Below the pieces are notes generated by a model. It was given only the letters and a program-made list of their open reading frames with translations. It ran no database searches and was not told where the DNA came from. A stretch of 64,000 nt of DNA from SKKY01 sp965228015 (GTDB taxonomy: Bacteria; Bacillota; Peptococcia; Peptococcales; SKKY01): positions 1 through 64,000 of the forward strand of contig OZ245787.1 in NCBI GenBank assembly GCA_965228015.1, written 5' to 3'. This document shows positions 38,721 through 50,901 of the stretch, piece by piece. Numbering within the stretch: position 1 is the stretch's first letter; each line of letters starts with the position of its first letter. Both the position numbers and the translations under genes were made by a program.

Positions 38721-39521
38721 TTATAGAAGCCTTGGAGGGACACCTCCAAGGCTTCTATGCGTCCTGTCATTAATATAAAATTTAATGTAATCTTCAGTAA
38801 TTTCTTTTATATCTTTAAAACTTTTGATTCTTTTCTTGTAGAGATTAATACTTTCTGTTTTGTAATGGCTAAAGAAACTTTCAATCTTCGCATTATCCCA
38901 GCAATTTCCTCTTCTGGACATACTTTGAACTGCTCCTAAAGACTTTAAATAGCTGGAATATTCTTTGCTTGTGTATTAAACACCTTGATCACTATGGATA
39001 ACAGTATTCTTAATATCTATCTTTTTTGAAAGTTTTTTAATAGTTTTTACAGTCAGCTTGCTGTCAGGATTCTTACTGTATTCCCAGCTTACTGGCTCAT
39101 TGTTAAACAGATCTAGGGCAACACACAGATATAGCTTAGAGCTTCTGTAAGGAATACAGGTAATATCTGTGGCTATTTTTTCTCCTGGGCGACTTGCCTT
39201 AAAATCCCTGTTTAATATATTGGCTTTGAATTGTTTATCATCTTGAATCCTATTCTTTTTTCTTCTGATTCTGGATCTGAGATTGTTTTCCTGCATTATT
39301 CTTTGAATCTTTTTATGATTAACAACTATTTTAAACGCATTTCTTAGCTCATTTCCTATTCTTCTGTAACCAAAAATTCCTTTTGATTTGTTATATATTT
39401 GAATAATTATTTTCTCAATGGAATCTTCTTTTTTTATTGGTTTGTCTCTGAAATTGCAATAGGCTTTTCTTTTTACTCCAGCAATTTCGCAAAGAAATTT
39501 TACTGTATATTTAAATTCCAA
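38721..39521 (-). pseudogene. IS-B OrfB with in-frame UAA (copy 2)
   Basis: Same protein segments and same stop after HSDQGV as in copy 1. Confidence 0.78.
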
Positions 39522-39888
39522 AGCAAATATAGCTCTGTACTTTAGCTCCCTGACTTTTGTTTTTTTTAGAAATAAAGGGCTGTAAATGCTCTAATTGTTC
39601 GTAGTATTCAATTTTAGCATAAAGATGTTCTATTTCTTTTTCGTATTCAATTTCTCTTTGTGTTTTCTCAGGAAAATCTATTTTATTTGATCTGATTTTT
39701 ATCTTATCCGGATCTTTCTTAGCTTCTGTTGGAAGAAGTCCTTTTTCTTTTAATTGTTTTTCCCAATTAAGAACAAGATTTTTTGAAGATAAATTGTACT
39801 TTGCAGTAATCTTTCTTACCCCAAGATTGCTTTCGTAATATTCCTTAATTACAGAGAGTTTAAATTCATCGGAATAGTTCTTTGTCAT
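39511..39888 (-). CDS. IS-B OrfA (copy 2)
   Basis: 125 residues, identical to the copy-1 minus-strand OrfA. Confidence 0.76.
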   Translation of the reverse strand: MTKNYSDEFKLSVIKEYYESNLGVRKITAKYNLSSKNLVLNWEKQLKEKGLLPTEAKKDPDKIKIRSNKIDFPEKTQREIEYEKEIEHLYAKIEYYEQLEHLQPFISKKNKSQGAKVQSYICFGI

Positions 39889-40051
39889 TAAAATCAGCCC
39901 CCAAAATTAGTATATCTTACTGTCCCAATTTTGTGTAATTTTTGGGGGTCAGACCACTTCTTTTTTCCTCTTAAAAGGTTCTGATTGTATAATATTAATA
40001 ATTATTAAATTTGTGTAAAAGTGTTGTAAATATAAAGGGGAGGAAGATTGC

Positions 40052-41771
40052 ATGAAAAAATCTTTTCATAAACTTATACTAATAAGTCTTTTTTCGCTAT
40101 TCTTTTGTCTATTAGTCTTCCTTCTTTTTCGGCTACGGAAAGGGAAGAGGAAATTCTTTTTATTAGTTCCTACAATGGTTCCTTCCCAACCTGGTACAAT
40201 CAGCTAAGTGGAATAAAGGAAGTTTTAAAAAATGACTATGTTCTTGATGTTGAAGTTATGGATAGCAAAAGATTTTTTGATCCAGAATACTTTCAAATTG
40301 TAGACAGCCTTTTTCGATATAAACATGGAAACAGATGGAAGTCTGATGCAGTTATAGTTAGTGATGATAATGCTTTTAACTATGTGATGGATAATCAGGA
40401 TAAATTATTTAAAGATATTCCAATAATTTTTATAGGGGTAAACACAATTAAAAGTGTTGTAAGAGCAGATTCCCTTTCCAATATAACTGGTTTTATAGAA
40501 TCCCTTTCTATGGAAGATACAATAAATATGGGCTTAAAACTTCTTCCCGATACAAGTCGTATTGTGTATATAGTTGATGATACCCCCACAGGGAGAGGGC
40601 AGCTTCAAAACTTTAACAATATTAAAATGAAATATGAAAAAGATTACAAAATAAAACCCCTTTTGCTGAAAGATCTATCCTTTGAGGATTTGATAAAAGA
40701 AATTTCTGAATTTAACCAGAGTGACATGGTTCTCCTTCTTTCTGCAAATCTTGATAAAAATGGAGTAAGAATTAATTTTAATGATGTTGTTGATATAGTT
40801 AATCAAAACTCCCCGGTTCCGGTTTTTCACCTTTGGGGATATGGAGTTGGGGACGGTCTTGCAGGGGGCAAGCTGATATCTCACTATAAATACGGAGTGG
40901 AAGCGGCAACCTTGCTAAAAGAAATTCTTGAAGGAAAAAAAGAAATAAAGGATATAAAAGTTGTTACAGAAAGCGATAATGATTATATTTATGACTACGA
41001 AGTTTTAAATAAATACAATATTGATCTTGGAATTTTACCCGAAGGTACAATTTTATTAAATCAACCTGTGAACCGGGATGAAGCTATTGAAAGATATCAA
41101 TATATAATAATCCCAGTTGTATTAATAATTTTTGTTTTAACTGTTTTTGTATCTATTTTATTATTTAACATTAACGAAAGAAAAAAATATGAAGTCCAAA
41201 TCAGGAAAATGGCATTTTTTGATAAACAAACAGGACTGCCAAACAGGATATCTTTAAAAGAGGAATTAACCAGAGAAATATCAGCAGGAAGACCAGGTGC
41301 TCTTATTTCCTTTGATATTGATAATTTTAAAAATATAAATGATGCCTATGGACATACCATAGGTGATGATGTTCTTATTGAAGCAGGTAAATTACTTAAA
41401 AAAATCTGGGTAATGAAAATTTTCTTGCAAAAATGGAGGGTGATGAATTTATCATTCTTCTGAAAAATCAAAAAGAAAAAGATAAAGTTTTATTTTATAT
41501 TAAAGACCTTTTAACTCAGATAAATGAGAAAATTATTATAGGCCTTTATTCTTTTTACATCACATTTAGTATTGGAGTTTGTATATATCCTGATGAAGGA
41601 GATAATTTTGAGACTCTTTTCATGAATGGAGAGATGGCTTTATATAAAGCAAAGGAATACGGAAAGAATACAATAGTGTTTTATGAAGATTCCTTCAATG
41701 AAGGGCTTAAAGAAAAATTAAATCTTCAATATGAGTTGATGGATGCTTTAAAGAATAATGAAATGGTCTGA
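40052..41771 (+). pseudogene. Sensor-GGDEF gene, EAL lost, frameshifted (copy 2)
   Basis: Same two homopolymer frameshifts and the same IS-B truncation as copy 1; protein fragments identical. If both copies are real, the gene was already broken before duplication. Confidence 0.85.
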
Positions 41772-42302
41772 CCCCCAAAAATTACACAAAATTGGGACAG
41801 TAAGATATACTAATTTTGGGGGCTGATTTTAATGACAAAGAACTATTCTAATGAATTAAAACTCTCTGTAATTAAAGACTATTACGAAAGCAATCTTAGG
41901 GTAAGAAAGATTACTGCAAAATACAATTTATCTTCAAAAAATCTTGTTCTTAATTGGGAAAAACAATTAAAAGAAAAAGGGCTTCTTCCAACAGAAGCTA
42001 AGAAAGATCCGGATAAGATAAAAATCAGATCAGATAAAATAGATTTTCCTGAGAAAACACAAAGAGAAATTGAATACGAAAAAGAAATAGAACATCTTTA
42101 TGCTAAAATTGAATACTACGAACAATTAGAGCATTTACAGCCCTTTATTTCTAAAAAAAACAAAAGCCAGGGAGCTAAAGTACAGAGCCATATTTGCTTT
42201 GGAATTTAAATATACAGCAAAACTTCTTTGCGAGATTGCTGGAGTAAAAAGAAAAGCCTATTGTAATTTCAGAGATAAGCCAATAAAAAAAGAAGATCCC
42301 AT
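41764..42302 (+). mobile_element. Truncated IS-B, plus strand (copy 2)
   Basis: Contains OrfA (41832-42209) and a stub of OrfB cut by IS-A, as at 30384. Confidence 0.85.
41832..42209 (+). CDS. IS-B OrfA in truncated element (copy 2)
   Basis: 125 residues, identical to 30452-30829. Confidence 0.7.
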   Translation: MTKNYSNELKLSVIKDYYESNLRVRKITAKYNLSSKNLVLNWEKQLKEKGLLPTEAKKDPDKIKIRSDKIDFPEKTQREIEYEKEIEHLYAKIEYYEQLEHLQPFISKKNKSQGAKVQSHICFGI

Positions 42303-43555
42303 TGTAATGGTATAGTCTTGTTGTAACACCTAGTACGGATAATATATAATAAACTCGAACTAGGAGGATTACAAAATGAGCAAACGTTACGATTTAGAAT
42401 TCAAGAAGGAGGTTGTACGTGAATATCTAAAAGGCAAAAGCCTTGGTGATCTTTTTGCAACCTACGGTGTATCAAAATCAACAATGTCCGGATGGATAAA
42501 AAAATACAGCGAAGAATGTCATTACACAAAACCACAAAATAAAGAAAATGCAATATCACCAAAGGAATATAGAGCGCTTAACAAGAAGCTTATAGAACTT
42601 CAAAAGGAAAATGACTTCCTAAAAAAGCAGCGGCATTCTTCGCAAAGGAAATCGATTAGTTGTATATCGGTTCATTGATGCCTATAAACTTGAGTTTGGA
42701 TTGTGCTGGTTATGCCGCAAGTTCAACCTCTCTCCGAATATGTACTACAATTACTTAAAGAACAGAAAATCCACGTATCGTGAGGGAAAGGCTAAAGTTC
42801 AAGAAAACATAAAAAGTATTTATTACAATAATGGACGCATTATCGGCCATAGGTGGATGGTCACTTTTCTTGCAAGGCAAAATATATTTATTAGTAAGAC
42901 AACAACACATAAGTATATGAACAAGGAATTAAACCTGCATGCAATCACTGTAAGAAAAAGGCCCAAATATGTAAAAGGTGAAAAGAACAAAGTATTTCCC
43001 AATATTCTTAATCAAAATTTCTCTGTCACAGAAAGAAATAAAGTATGGTGTACTGATTTCACCTATATAAGATTAATAAACGGTAAATGCGTTATAATTG
43101 TACTATTATAGATTTAGCAAAAAGGGAAGCGATAGCAACGGTTAACTCAAAATGAATCAACTCAGATCTGGCAATAGAAACCTTGTCTAAAGCTCTTGAA
43201 AGAGAGAGCCCAGATGAAGGGTTAGTCTTACATTCAGATCAGGGGGTACAGTTCACCTCATGGGCTTTCGTAGAGTACTGCAAAAGCCAAGGAATAAGGC
43301 AAAGCATGAGTAAAACAGGTTGCCCATATGATAACGCTCCAATGGAGAGATTTTATAAATCACTTAAGTCAGAGCTTATTTACTACCAAAAATTTGAAAC
43401 CGACCTACAATTAGATGAAACTATCAATAAATATGTTTATGTGTGGTACAACCACATTCGACCTCATTCATACAATGGAGGGCTGACTCCATTTGAAGCG
43501 CGAAATATAAACTGATTTTCCGTACTTAGTGTTACAAAGATGCTTGACCATTACA
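42303..43555 (+). mobile_element. IS-A copy 3, 1253 bp
   Basis: Same length and same lesions as IS-A copy 2. Confidence 0.87.
42376..43515 (+). pseudogene. IS-A transposase (copy 3)
   Basis: Same A6 and A3 frameshifts and TGA as copy 2. Confidence 0.82.
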
Positions 43556-43572
43556 CCTATTTCCAATAAAAT
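43544..43572 (+). promoter_or_regulatory. Hybrid IS-A promoter (copy 3)
   Basis: TTGACC at 43544-43549, TAAAAT at 43567-43572. In this copy transcription could reach pilT past IS-B only if it reads through 1.3 kb of antisense IS. Confidence 0.58.
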
Positions 43573-43593
43573 ATAAATAGAACAGGTGATTTA

Positions 43594-44714
43594 GTGAAGA
43601 ATTCTGTTGTAATTGGAGAAATAAAAGGTATAAAAATCGAAATTAATGCCAGCTGGTTAATTGTTTTCGGACTTGTAACTTATATGCTGGCTACAAGTTT
43701 TTTCCCGGTAAACTATCCTCAATGGCCATCCTCAATTTATTGGCCTTTAGGAGCAATTATGGTAATCTCTCTTTTTGCTTCGGTTCTTCTCCATGAGTTA
43801 TCTCATTCTATTGTATCAATTAGGAACGGAATAGATGTTAAAAAAATAACCTTGTTTATTTTTGGCGGGGTAGCTCAAATTGAAAGCGAGCCAGATGAAC
43901 CAATTAAAGAATTAAAAATTGCAATTGCAGGCCCGGCAATGAGTGTATTTATAAGCATTATAGTTTCATTTACCGCAGCTTTGCTGGAAAATTTTGGGGG
44001 AAGTGAATTTGTTATTGTTCCTTTAAGATATCTGGCATCAGTAAATCTGGTATTGGCTATTTTTAATATGGTTCCCGCATATCTTCTTGGCGGAGGAGAA
44101 GTCTTGCGTGCATTAATCTGGTATTACAAAAAAGATCTTAAGGCTGCAACAAAAATATCTTCTTCAATAGGAGGATTTTTTGGTTATTTTCTAATGTTTT
44201 CCGGAATATTCCGGGCTTTAGATGGTCAGCTTATTGGAGGTCTGTGGCTTGTATTTATTGGCTGGTTCATTAATCAGGCATCCCAGACAAGTTATCAGCA
44301 GACAGTAATAATTGATGTTTTCAAAAAAATTAAGATTAGTGAGTTTATGACAAAAGATGTTGTTGTGGTAGATTATCACAAGACTATTAAGGAATTTGTT
44401 GAAGACTATTTATATACATGGAAATTTAAAACCTTTCCCGTAAGGAAAATTGATGAAATTGCCGGGGTTGTGGGTATAAATGAAATAAAGGCTGTTCCCC
44501 CCGGGAGTTGTGGGGGGAGCTTGTTGTTGAATTGTTGCTCTCTCTTACAGATGAAATGGTCGTGTCTCCAGAGTGTACAGTAACAGATTCCCTTGCTCTA
44601 CTGGCTAAAAATGGCTTAGGGAGATTACTGGTAATTGAAAATGGAGAACTTTTAGGAATAATATTCAATACAGATGTTCTAAAATATATTAGAATACATA
44701 GTGAATTGGAATGA
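43594..44714 (+). pseudogene. S2P-like CBS membrane protein, frameshifted (copy 3)
   Basis: Protein fragments identical to copies 1 and 2, same C6 frameshift (44497-44502). Confidence 0.82.
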
Positions 44715-44766
44715 ATTCTGTTATAATTTAGAATGAATACATGTAAAAATAAAAGGGGTTTTAGCC

Positions 44767-46440
44767 TTGAATCAGAAAATTCGTTTAGGTGACTTATTAG
44801 TTGAAAATAATATAATTACTCAGGAACAGCTAATGCAGGCTCTTCAGGAGCAAAAGAATACAAAAAAAAGATTAGGAATAGTACTTACGGATCTTGATTT
44901 TGTGTCTAAAGATAAGTTTAACGAGTTTTTAGCAAAGCAGCTTAACATAGAATACTGCAGTCTGTCTTTACAGGATCTGGATTTAGAAGCGGCAAAAATG
45001 ATTCCGGAGAATATTGCCCAAAGATATAATGCAATTCCTTTTTCAAAAATAGGGAATTCTTTGTATCTTGCAATGAGTGACCCCTTGGATCGTCTGGCGA
45101 TTCAAGATATTCGTTATATGACAAATCTGGATGTTAAACCTGTTTTGGTTTCTGATTCAGATGTAAAAATTCTTATTGAAGGGGTTTACAAAAGCGGGGA
45201 TATTAAAGATGCGGCTAATGAATATCTAAGCAATCTTGATGCATTAAGTGAGTTGGAAAGAGGAAGTTTAGATATAAACGCTGCTCCTATTGTAAAATTA
45301 ATTAAATCTGTTTTTGACAATGCAGTTGGCATGAATGCCAGCGATATACACATTGAGCCGGAAGAAGATAAAATGCGGGTTCGTTTTAGAATTGACGGGG
45401 TTCTTCGGGAAATACTATCTACAGATATTAAACCTCATAATTCTATAGTTAATAGAATAAAAATATTATCTGGAATGAATATTTCAGAAAAAAGAATTCC
45501 TCAGGATGGAAGAATACTCCATGATGCAGGTGGTCAGGCAATCGATATGAGGGTATCCTCTATGCCCACAAATCACGGAGAAAAGATAGTAATCAGGCTT
45601 TTAAACAGAGCTAATTTTATGGTTAATAAAGATAAGCTTGGTTTTTCTAAAAAAGATGAAGAATTATTTGAAAAATTTCTCATGAAACCATACGGCATAA
45701 TTATCGTTACCGGACCCACAGGAAGTGGTAAAACAACAACACTTTATTCAATGCTTAACGAATTGAACGACAGTAAAAAAAATATAATAACTTTGGAAGA
45801 TCCTATTGAATATGACATAAAAGGTATAAGTCAAACTCAGGTTAACGTTGAAGCTGGGTTTCTTTTTAGTAATGGCTTGAGAGCAATTTTACGCCAGGAT
45901 CCGGATATTGTTATGGTAGGGGAAGTAAGGGATGGAGAAACTGCCGAAATTTCCATTAGAGCAGCTCTAACAGGTCACCTTGTTCTTACAACACTGCATA
46001 CTAACAATGCGGTGGGAAGTATTCCTCGCTTGATTGATATGGGAGTAGAGCTCTTTTTTTTATCATCATCTTTGGTGGGAATTATTTCTCAAAGATTGGT
46101 TAGAAAATTATGCCCAAAATGTAAGGTGGAATATCAGGCAACAGAAGATGAGAAAAAACTTTTGGGAATACCTTTAGAGGAAGATGTAAAGGTTTACAAA
46201 GCTCAGGGATGTAAGTTGTGCATGAATTCCGGCTATAAAGGGAGAATTGGAATATTTGAAGTTCTTGAGGTAAGCAGGGAAATAAGAAAAATGATTGATG
46301 AAGAAGCCAGTGCCGATGAAATAGGGGATATGGCATTGTCTCAGGGATTCCATACAATTTTTGAAGATGGAAAAGAAAAGGTTCTTGATGGTACAACTTC
46401 AGTTAGCGAGTTGTTAAGAGCTGCATATATTAATGGATAG
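44767..46440 (+). CDS. pilB: Type IV pilus assembly ATPase PilB, L51F variant (copy 3)
   Basis: Identical to copy 2, with Phe at residue 51 (codon at 44917-44919). This copy is the one nearest to pilT. Confidence 0.95.
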   Translation: MNQKIRLGDLLVENNIITQEQLMQALQEQKNTKKRLGIVLTDLDFVSKDKFNEFLAKQLNIEYCSLSLQDLDLEAAKMIPENIAQRYNAIPFSKIGNSLYLAMSDPLDRLAIQDIRYMTNLDVKPVLVSDSDVKILIEGVYKSGDIKDAANEYLSNLDALSELERGSLDINAAPIVKLIKSVFDNAVGMNASDIHIEPEEDKMRVRFRIDGVLREILSTDIKPHNSIVNRIKILSGMNISEKRIPQDGRILHDAGGQAIDMRVSSMPTNHGEKIVIRLLNRANFMVNKDKLGFSKKDEELFEKFLMKPYGIIIVTGPTGSGKTTTLYSMLNELNDSKKNIITLEDPIEYDIKGISQTQVNVEAGFLFSNGLRAILRQDPDIVMVGEVRDGETAEISIRAALTGHLVLTTLHTNNAVGSIPRLIDMGVELFFLSSSLVGIISQRLVRKLCPKCKVEYQATEDEKKLLGIPLEEDVKVYKAQGCKLCMNSGYKGRIGIFEVLEVSREIRKMIDEEASADEIGDMALSQGFHTIFEDGKEKVLDGTTSVSELLRAAYING

Positions 46441-46452
46441 GGGTTTTCCTTT

Positions 46453-47688
46453 ATGGCTGTTTTTAAATACCGGGCTATAAGTAAAGATGGAAAAATAAAT
46501 AGTTCCGAGATTGAAGCTGCCTCTCTAAATGAAGCTAAGAATAAAATTAAAGAAATGAACCTTACTCCCATTGAAATAACTCAGGGAAAAACAAAACAAG
46601 ATTTTTCATTAGACTTTTCAGCCTTTGGAAGGCTAAAGTTCCGTAAAAAAAAGAGTTTATTGAAAGTAGATGTTTTAAGCCATTTTTGCAGACAGTTGTC
46701 GGTAATAATGGATTCAGGTATTAATACAATAAAGGGACTCCAGGTTTTGAAAATGCAGACCCCGGATAAACGTACCCAAGATGAGATTGAAAGGTTAATA
46801 AATGGAGTTAAAAGAGGGCTAACCATTTCAGAAGCCATGGATGAACCGGGGAGTTTGTTTCCTTCTATTCTTACGGGTGTGGTTAGAGCTGGGGAATCTA
46901 CAGGAAAAATTGATATAGTTTTACGAAGTATGGCAGATTATTATGAAAAGGAAAACCTTTTGGGGAAAAAAGTAAAATCCGCTGCCGTTTATCCGATGAT
47001 AGTACTAGCCATGGCTTTTGTTTTAGTAATATTTTTTGTTCAGTTTTTGATGCCGATGGTAATAAATATTGTTGAATCTTCTGGAGGGAAGTTATTTCTT
47101 ATTACGAAAATTGTAATTGGAATCTCAACTCTTATGGGAAGTTATTATTATATAATTATTCCTTTCTTGATTCTTGGTATTTTGGGAATTAAAAACTTTT
47201 TCTCCAGGGATAAAGGGAAACGCATTCTTGACAGAATAATTTTGAAAGTACCAATGCTTGGGACAACGAGAAAAAACATTATAAGTTTAAGATTTGCGAT
47301 GGCAATGTATGTTTTTACTATAAGTGGTTTTTCAATCCTGCAAGGTTTAGTTCTTTTAAAGAGTATAGTTGGAAGCCCCCTGGCTGAAGATAGTATAGAT
47401 ACCGCAATAAAAGGTCTTCAGAGAGGTGAATCAATTAGTGAAAACTTTAAAAGAGATCAGTTCTTTGATGATATACTTGTTCAAATGATATCAATTGGAG
47501 AAGAAACCGGCCAAATGCAAAAGCTCACAGAAAAGCTTGTTGATTATTATGATAAAGAAGTTGAGCTGGGAATTAACAAATTAATTTCTCTGGCGGAACC
47601 TGTTTTAATGCTTGTAATCGGTGTAATAGTAGGTTTATTAATTATTTCAGTAGCTCTACCAATGATGACAATTTTTACTAATGTTTAA
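46453..47688 (+). CDS. pilC: PilC (copy 3)
   Basis: 411 residues, protein identical to the other copies. Confidence 0.95.
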   Translation: MAVFKYRAISKDGKINSSEIEAASLNEAKNKIKEMNLTPIEITQGKTKQDFSLDFSAFGRLKFRKKKSLLKVDVLSHFCRQLSVIMDSGINTIKGLQVLKMQTPDKRTQDEIERLINGVKRGLTISEAMDEPGSLFPSILTGVVRAGESTGKIDIVLRSMADYYEKENLLGKKVKSAAVYPMIVLAMAFVLVIFFVQFLMPMVINIVESSGGKLFLITKIVIGISTLMGSYYYIIIPFLILGILGIKNFFSRDKGKRILDRIILKVPMLGTTRKNIISLRFAMAMYVFTISGFSILQGLVLLKSIVGSPLAEDSIDTAIKGLQRGESISENFKRDQFFDDILVQMISIGEETGQMQKLTEKLVDYYDKEVELGINKLISLAEPVLMLVIGVIVGLLIISVALPMMTIFTNV

Positions 47689-47710
47689 TATATGAGATAG
47701 GGGCAAGATA

Positions 47711-49249
47711 ATGAGTAAATTATTTATTCAATTAATGGACAACAGAATATTACTGGCAGCTGGTTCATTAAAAGGTCAGGATGAATATGAATTTTTATTT
47801 AAAAAGGAGCTGGAATATGATGTTCATAACCAGACTCCTGAAAGTTTTGCCAAAATGGTTAAAACTGAGTTTGCTCAGGCAGGTGTTCTATCTCAAAATA
47901 CTAAAAGGCCGGATCTAGATATTGTTTATAGTCGCCGTGGTATTTTATTCAGGGTTGTAAAAGTTCCTTTTATGCCTTTGGATGATCTGGAAAAAATGAT
48001 GGAATTTGAAAAGGGTGAATATTTATCTGTAAGTCCCGAGGAATATGAAATCAGATATAAAATTATTGATAAATATGATGAAAATGGGCAGATTTTTTGG
48101 GATATTGCAGTTGAAGGAATTGAAAAAAATAACATTCAGCTACTGGTTTTAGCATTGGATGCAGAGGGTTTTAGAATTAATTTTATTGAAGTTTTACCTG
48201 GAAATTACGAAGGGATTTTTTCAAAGATTCAGGAAAAAGATTTGATAATCCTAGAGGATGATGGAGACTTCTCTAGAATTTGTATTTTAAAAAATGGAAA
48301 AATTTTCTTGTATGCAGATTTTCCGATTAATAATAAAGAAATGTTTGAAAATGCAGATTTTACTAAACTCATTATGGAGTTAAGAGGATGTTTAGAATAC
48401 TATTCTTCAAGGAATTTTGGTAAAAATGTAGATGCTCTTATTTTATTGAGGAATTACAGTAAAAGTGAAGTAAGAGATAGAATATCAGAAAGTTTTATGA
48501 ATTTAAAAGTATATAGTCCTGATCAATTGTGTAATATTTTGGCAAAGAGTACTGAAAACTGTTCACAAGAAAAAATTGTGGAAAATTTTTATGCATTTAT
48601 GAGTATAGTAAATTTAAGAAACAGAACTAATTTTATCTGCCCTGAATACTTAGAAAAAGAAAAGGAAAGAAAGAAAAAGAAATTAATAAAAACATTTACT
48701 CCAGTATTGCTGGCTTTATTAATTATCTCTGTATGGATGATGTATTCCAATAATAAAGAGACTCAGGATGAAGTTGCAAAACTTTTATTGGAACAAGAAA
48801 AGCTAAATAGTGAAATAGCAATATTGGAACCAATAGAAGAAAAAATTGCAAAAACTGAAAATAAAATAAGTGTTTTTGGTGATTTGTTAAAAAGTTCATA
48901 TAAAAGAGTTGTTAATATAAGAAATATTGAAGAATATATTCCAAGTGAGATAACTTATACAAAAATAACACTTCTGTTTTCTGATTATAAAAAAACAGAA
49001 GATGGTCAAGCTAAACCAGTGGAAAAATCTGAAGAATCTCCCAAAGTTAAAATATATGAAAATATTCCCAATATAATGGTTATTGAAGGCAGAAGTCACA
49101 GCTTGGATGCAATTAGCAGATTTGTTTATCAGTTAAATAACGATCCTCTTATTGAAGTTGTAAGTATGGAACAAATTGGCTGGCTGCAAGAGGAAAAAGT
49201 AAACTCCTTTTTAATTACAGTTGAAATTAAGGAGGGGGAAAATAAATGA
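47711..49249 (+). CDS. pilM: PilM/PilN-like fused protein (copy 3)
   Basis: 512 residues, protein identical to the other copies. Confidence 0.72.
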   Translation: MSKLFIQLMDNRILLAAGSLKGQDEYEFLFKKELEYDVHNQTPESFAKMVKTEFAQAGVLSQNTKRPDLDIVYSRRGILFRVVKVPFMPLDDLEKMMEFEKGEYLSVSPEEYEIRYKIIDKYDENGQIFWDIAVEGIEKNNIQLLVLALDAEGFRINFIEVLPGNYEGIFSKIQEKDLIILEDDGDFSRICILKNGKIFLYADFPINNKEMFENADFTKLIMELRGCLEYYSSRNFGKNVDALILLRNYSKSEVRDRISESFMNLKVYSPDQLCNILAKSTENCSQEKIVENFYAFMSIVNLRNRTNFICPEYLEKEKERKKKKLIKTFTPVLLALLIISVWMMYSNNKETQDEVAKLLLEQEKLNSEIAILEPIEEKIAKTENKISVFGDLLKSSYKRVVNIRNIEEYIPSEITYTKITLLFSDYKKTEDGQAKPVEKSEESPKVKIYENIPNIMVIEGRSHSLDAISRFVYQLNNDPLIEVVSMEQIGWLQEEKVNSFLITVEIKEGENK

Positions 49250-50001
49250 GAGAGAGAATTTTAAAATATTTAAAAATTGGCGGAATTGTACTTTTATTTT
49301 CTTTGTATTTATATTTTTTAATTTTTGGTCAGTTCCAAAAAGGTACATTTTTCAAGAGTGAAAAGGAAAAAATTCAAAAAGAAAACAGAAACCTTGAAAA
49401 AAGATTAACCATCTTAAAAGACAGTGAGGCTATACTAAACTCTCTTGAAACAGAGGCTGAACTTGTTGAAGAAAAGTTAAATCATGATCTTTCAGACGGG
49501 GCTTTTCTCGTTAATTTAACTGAAAAAATTACAAAGGAAAACCTGATTCTTGCCTCATACCAGGTTAGCTCTGTAGAAGATTTTGAAAGCTTTTACGCCC
49601 TGCCAAGTAAAATTACCTTAGTTGGTAATTGCCGAGGGGTAATGAATGTTTTAAACTATATGGAATATCAGCCAAATATGACCCAGGTTCAGGATTTAGT
49701 TATCAGAAAACTTGAAGAAGAAGAGGAAATTAAAACTTATTACGGCACTGCAGAAGATTTGGGAACTTTAACAGAAAGAGTCTTGGTAGAAAGAGATCCG
49801 GTAACAGTATTGCCAGGAGAAAGTCCCTATGAAGAAATAGAAATTACCCGTTCAATTCAGATAGACTTAGTTGAAATGTTCAATGGCAGAGTAGTGGCAG
49901 AATGTACCTATGTACTCTACACAGTACCAACACCAGAAGTAAAAATACAACTTCAAAATATACAAAGCTGGAGAACAGGAAACTCAAACCCCTTCAGCTG
50001 A
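49246..50001 (+). CDS. pilO: PilO-like protein (copy 3)
   Basis: 251 residues, protein identical to the other copies. TCCGCGG six bases after its stop (50007-50013) is repeated on the far side of IS-B (51346-51352). Confidence 0.72.
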   Translation: MRERILKYLKIGGIVLLFSLYLYFLIFGQFQKGTFFKSEKEKIQKENRNLEKRLTILKDSEAILNSLETEAELVEEKLNHDLSDGAFLVNLTEKITKENLILASYQVSSVEDFESFYALPSKITLVGNCRGVMNVLNYMEYQPNMTQVQDLVIRKLEEEEEIKTYYGTAEDLGTLTERVLVERDPVTVLPGESPYEEIEITRSIQIDLVEMFNGRVVAECTYVLYTVPTPEVKIQLQNIQSWRTGNSNPFS

Positions 50002-50100
50002 AAAAGTCCGCGGAATTTGGGACAGTTTGGCGTGACCCCAAAAAAGAGTACACTTCTGGGACAGTAAATTTCACCAAATTAATTAAATGAAAAAATCTGT

Positions 50101-50901
50101 TTATAGAAGCCTTGGAGGGACACCTCCAAGGCTTCTATGCGTCCTGTCATTAATATAAAATTTAATGTAATCTTCAGTAATTTCTTTTATATCTTTAAAA
50201 CTTTTGATTCTTTTCTTGTAGAGATTAATACTTTCTGTTTTGTAATGGCTAAAGAAACTTTCAATCTTCGCATTATCCCAGCAATTTCCTCTTCTGGACA
50301 TACTTTGAACTGCTCCTAAAGACTTTAAATAGCTGGAATATTCTTTGCTTGTGTATTAAACACCTTGATCACTATGGATAACAGTATTCTTAATATCTAT
50401 CTTTTTTGAAAGTTTTTTAATAGTTTTTACAGTCAGCTTGCTGTCAGGATTCTTACTGTATTCCCAGCTTACTGGCTCATTGTTAAACAGATCTAGGGCA
50501 ACACACAGATATAGCTTAGAGCTTCTGTAAGGAATACAGGTAATATCTGTGGCTATTTTTTCTCCTGGGCGACTTGCCTTAAAATCCCTGTTTAATATAT
50601 TGGCTTTGAATTGTTTATCATCTTGAATCCTATTCTTTTTTCTTCTGATTCTGGATCTGAGATTGTTTTCCTGCATTATTCTTTGAATCTTTTTATGATT
50701 AACAACTATTTTAAACGCATTTCTTAGCTCATTTCCTATTCTTCTGTAACCAAAAATTCCTTTTGATTTGTTATATATTTGAATAATTATTTTCTCAATG
50801 GAATCTTCTTTTTTTATTGGTTTGTCTCTGAAATTGCAATAGGCTTTTCTTTTTACTCCAGCAATTTCGCAAAGAAATTTTACTGTATATTTAAATTCCA
50901 A
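50101..50901 (-). pseudogene. IS-B OrfB with in-frame UAA (copy 3)
   Basis: Same fragments and stop as the other copies. Confidence 0.78.

Larger units (their letters stand above)
38648..39956 (-). mobile_element. IS-B copy 2, minus strand
   Basis: Same ends and content as IS-B at 27268: OrfA at 39511-39888 and OrfB at 38721-39521 with the same in-frame TAA. Confidence 0.85.
30923..42302 (+). repeat. Tandem repeat unit, copy 2 (11,380 bp)
   Basis: Full unit with the same order as copy 1. All encoded proteins are identical to those of copy 3 where both exist. Period to copy 3 is exactly 11,380 bases (30996 to 42376; 33387 to 44767). Confidence 0.92.
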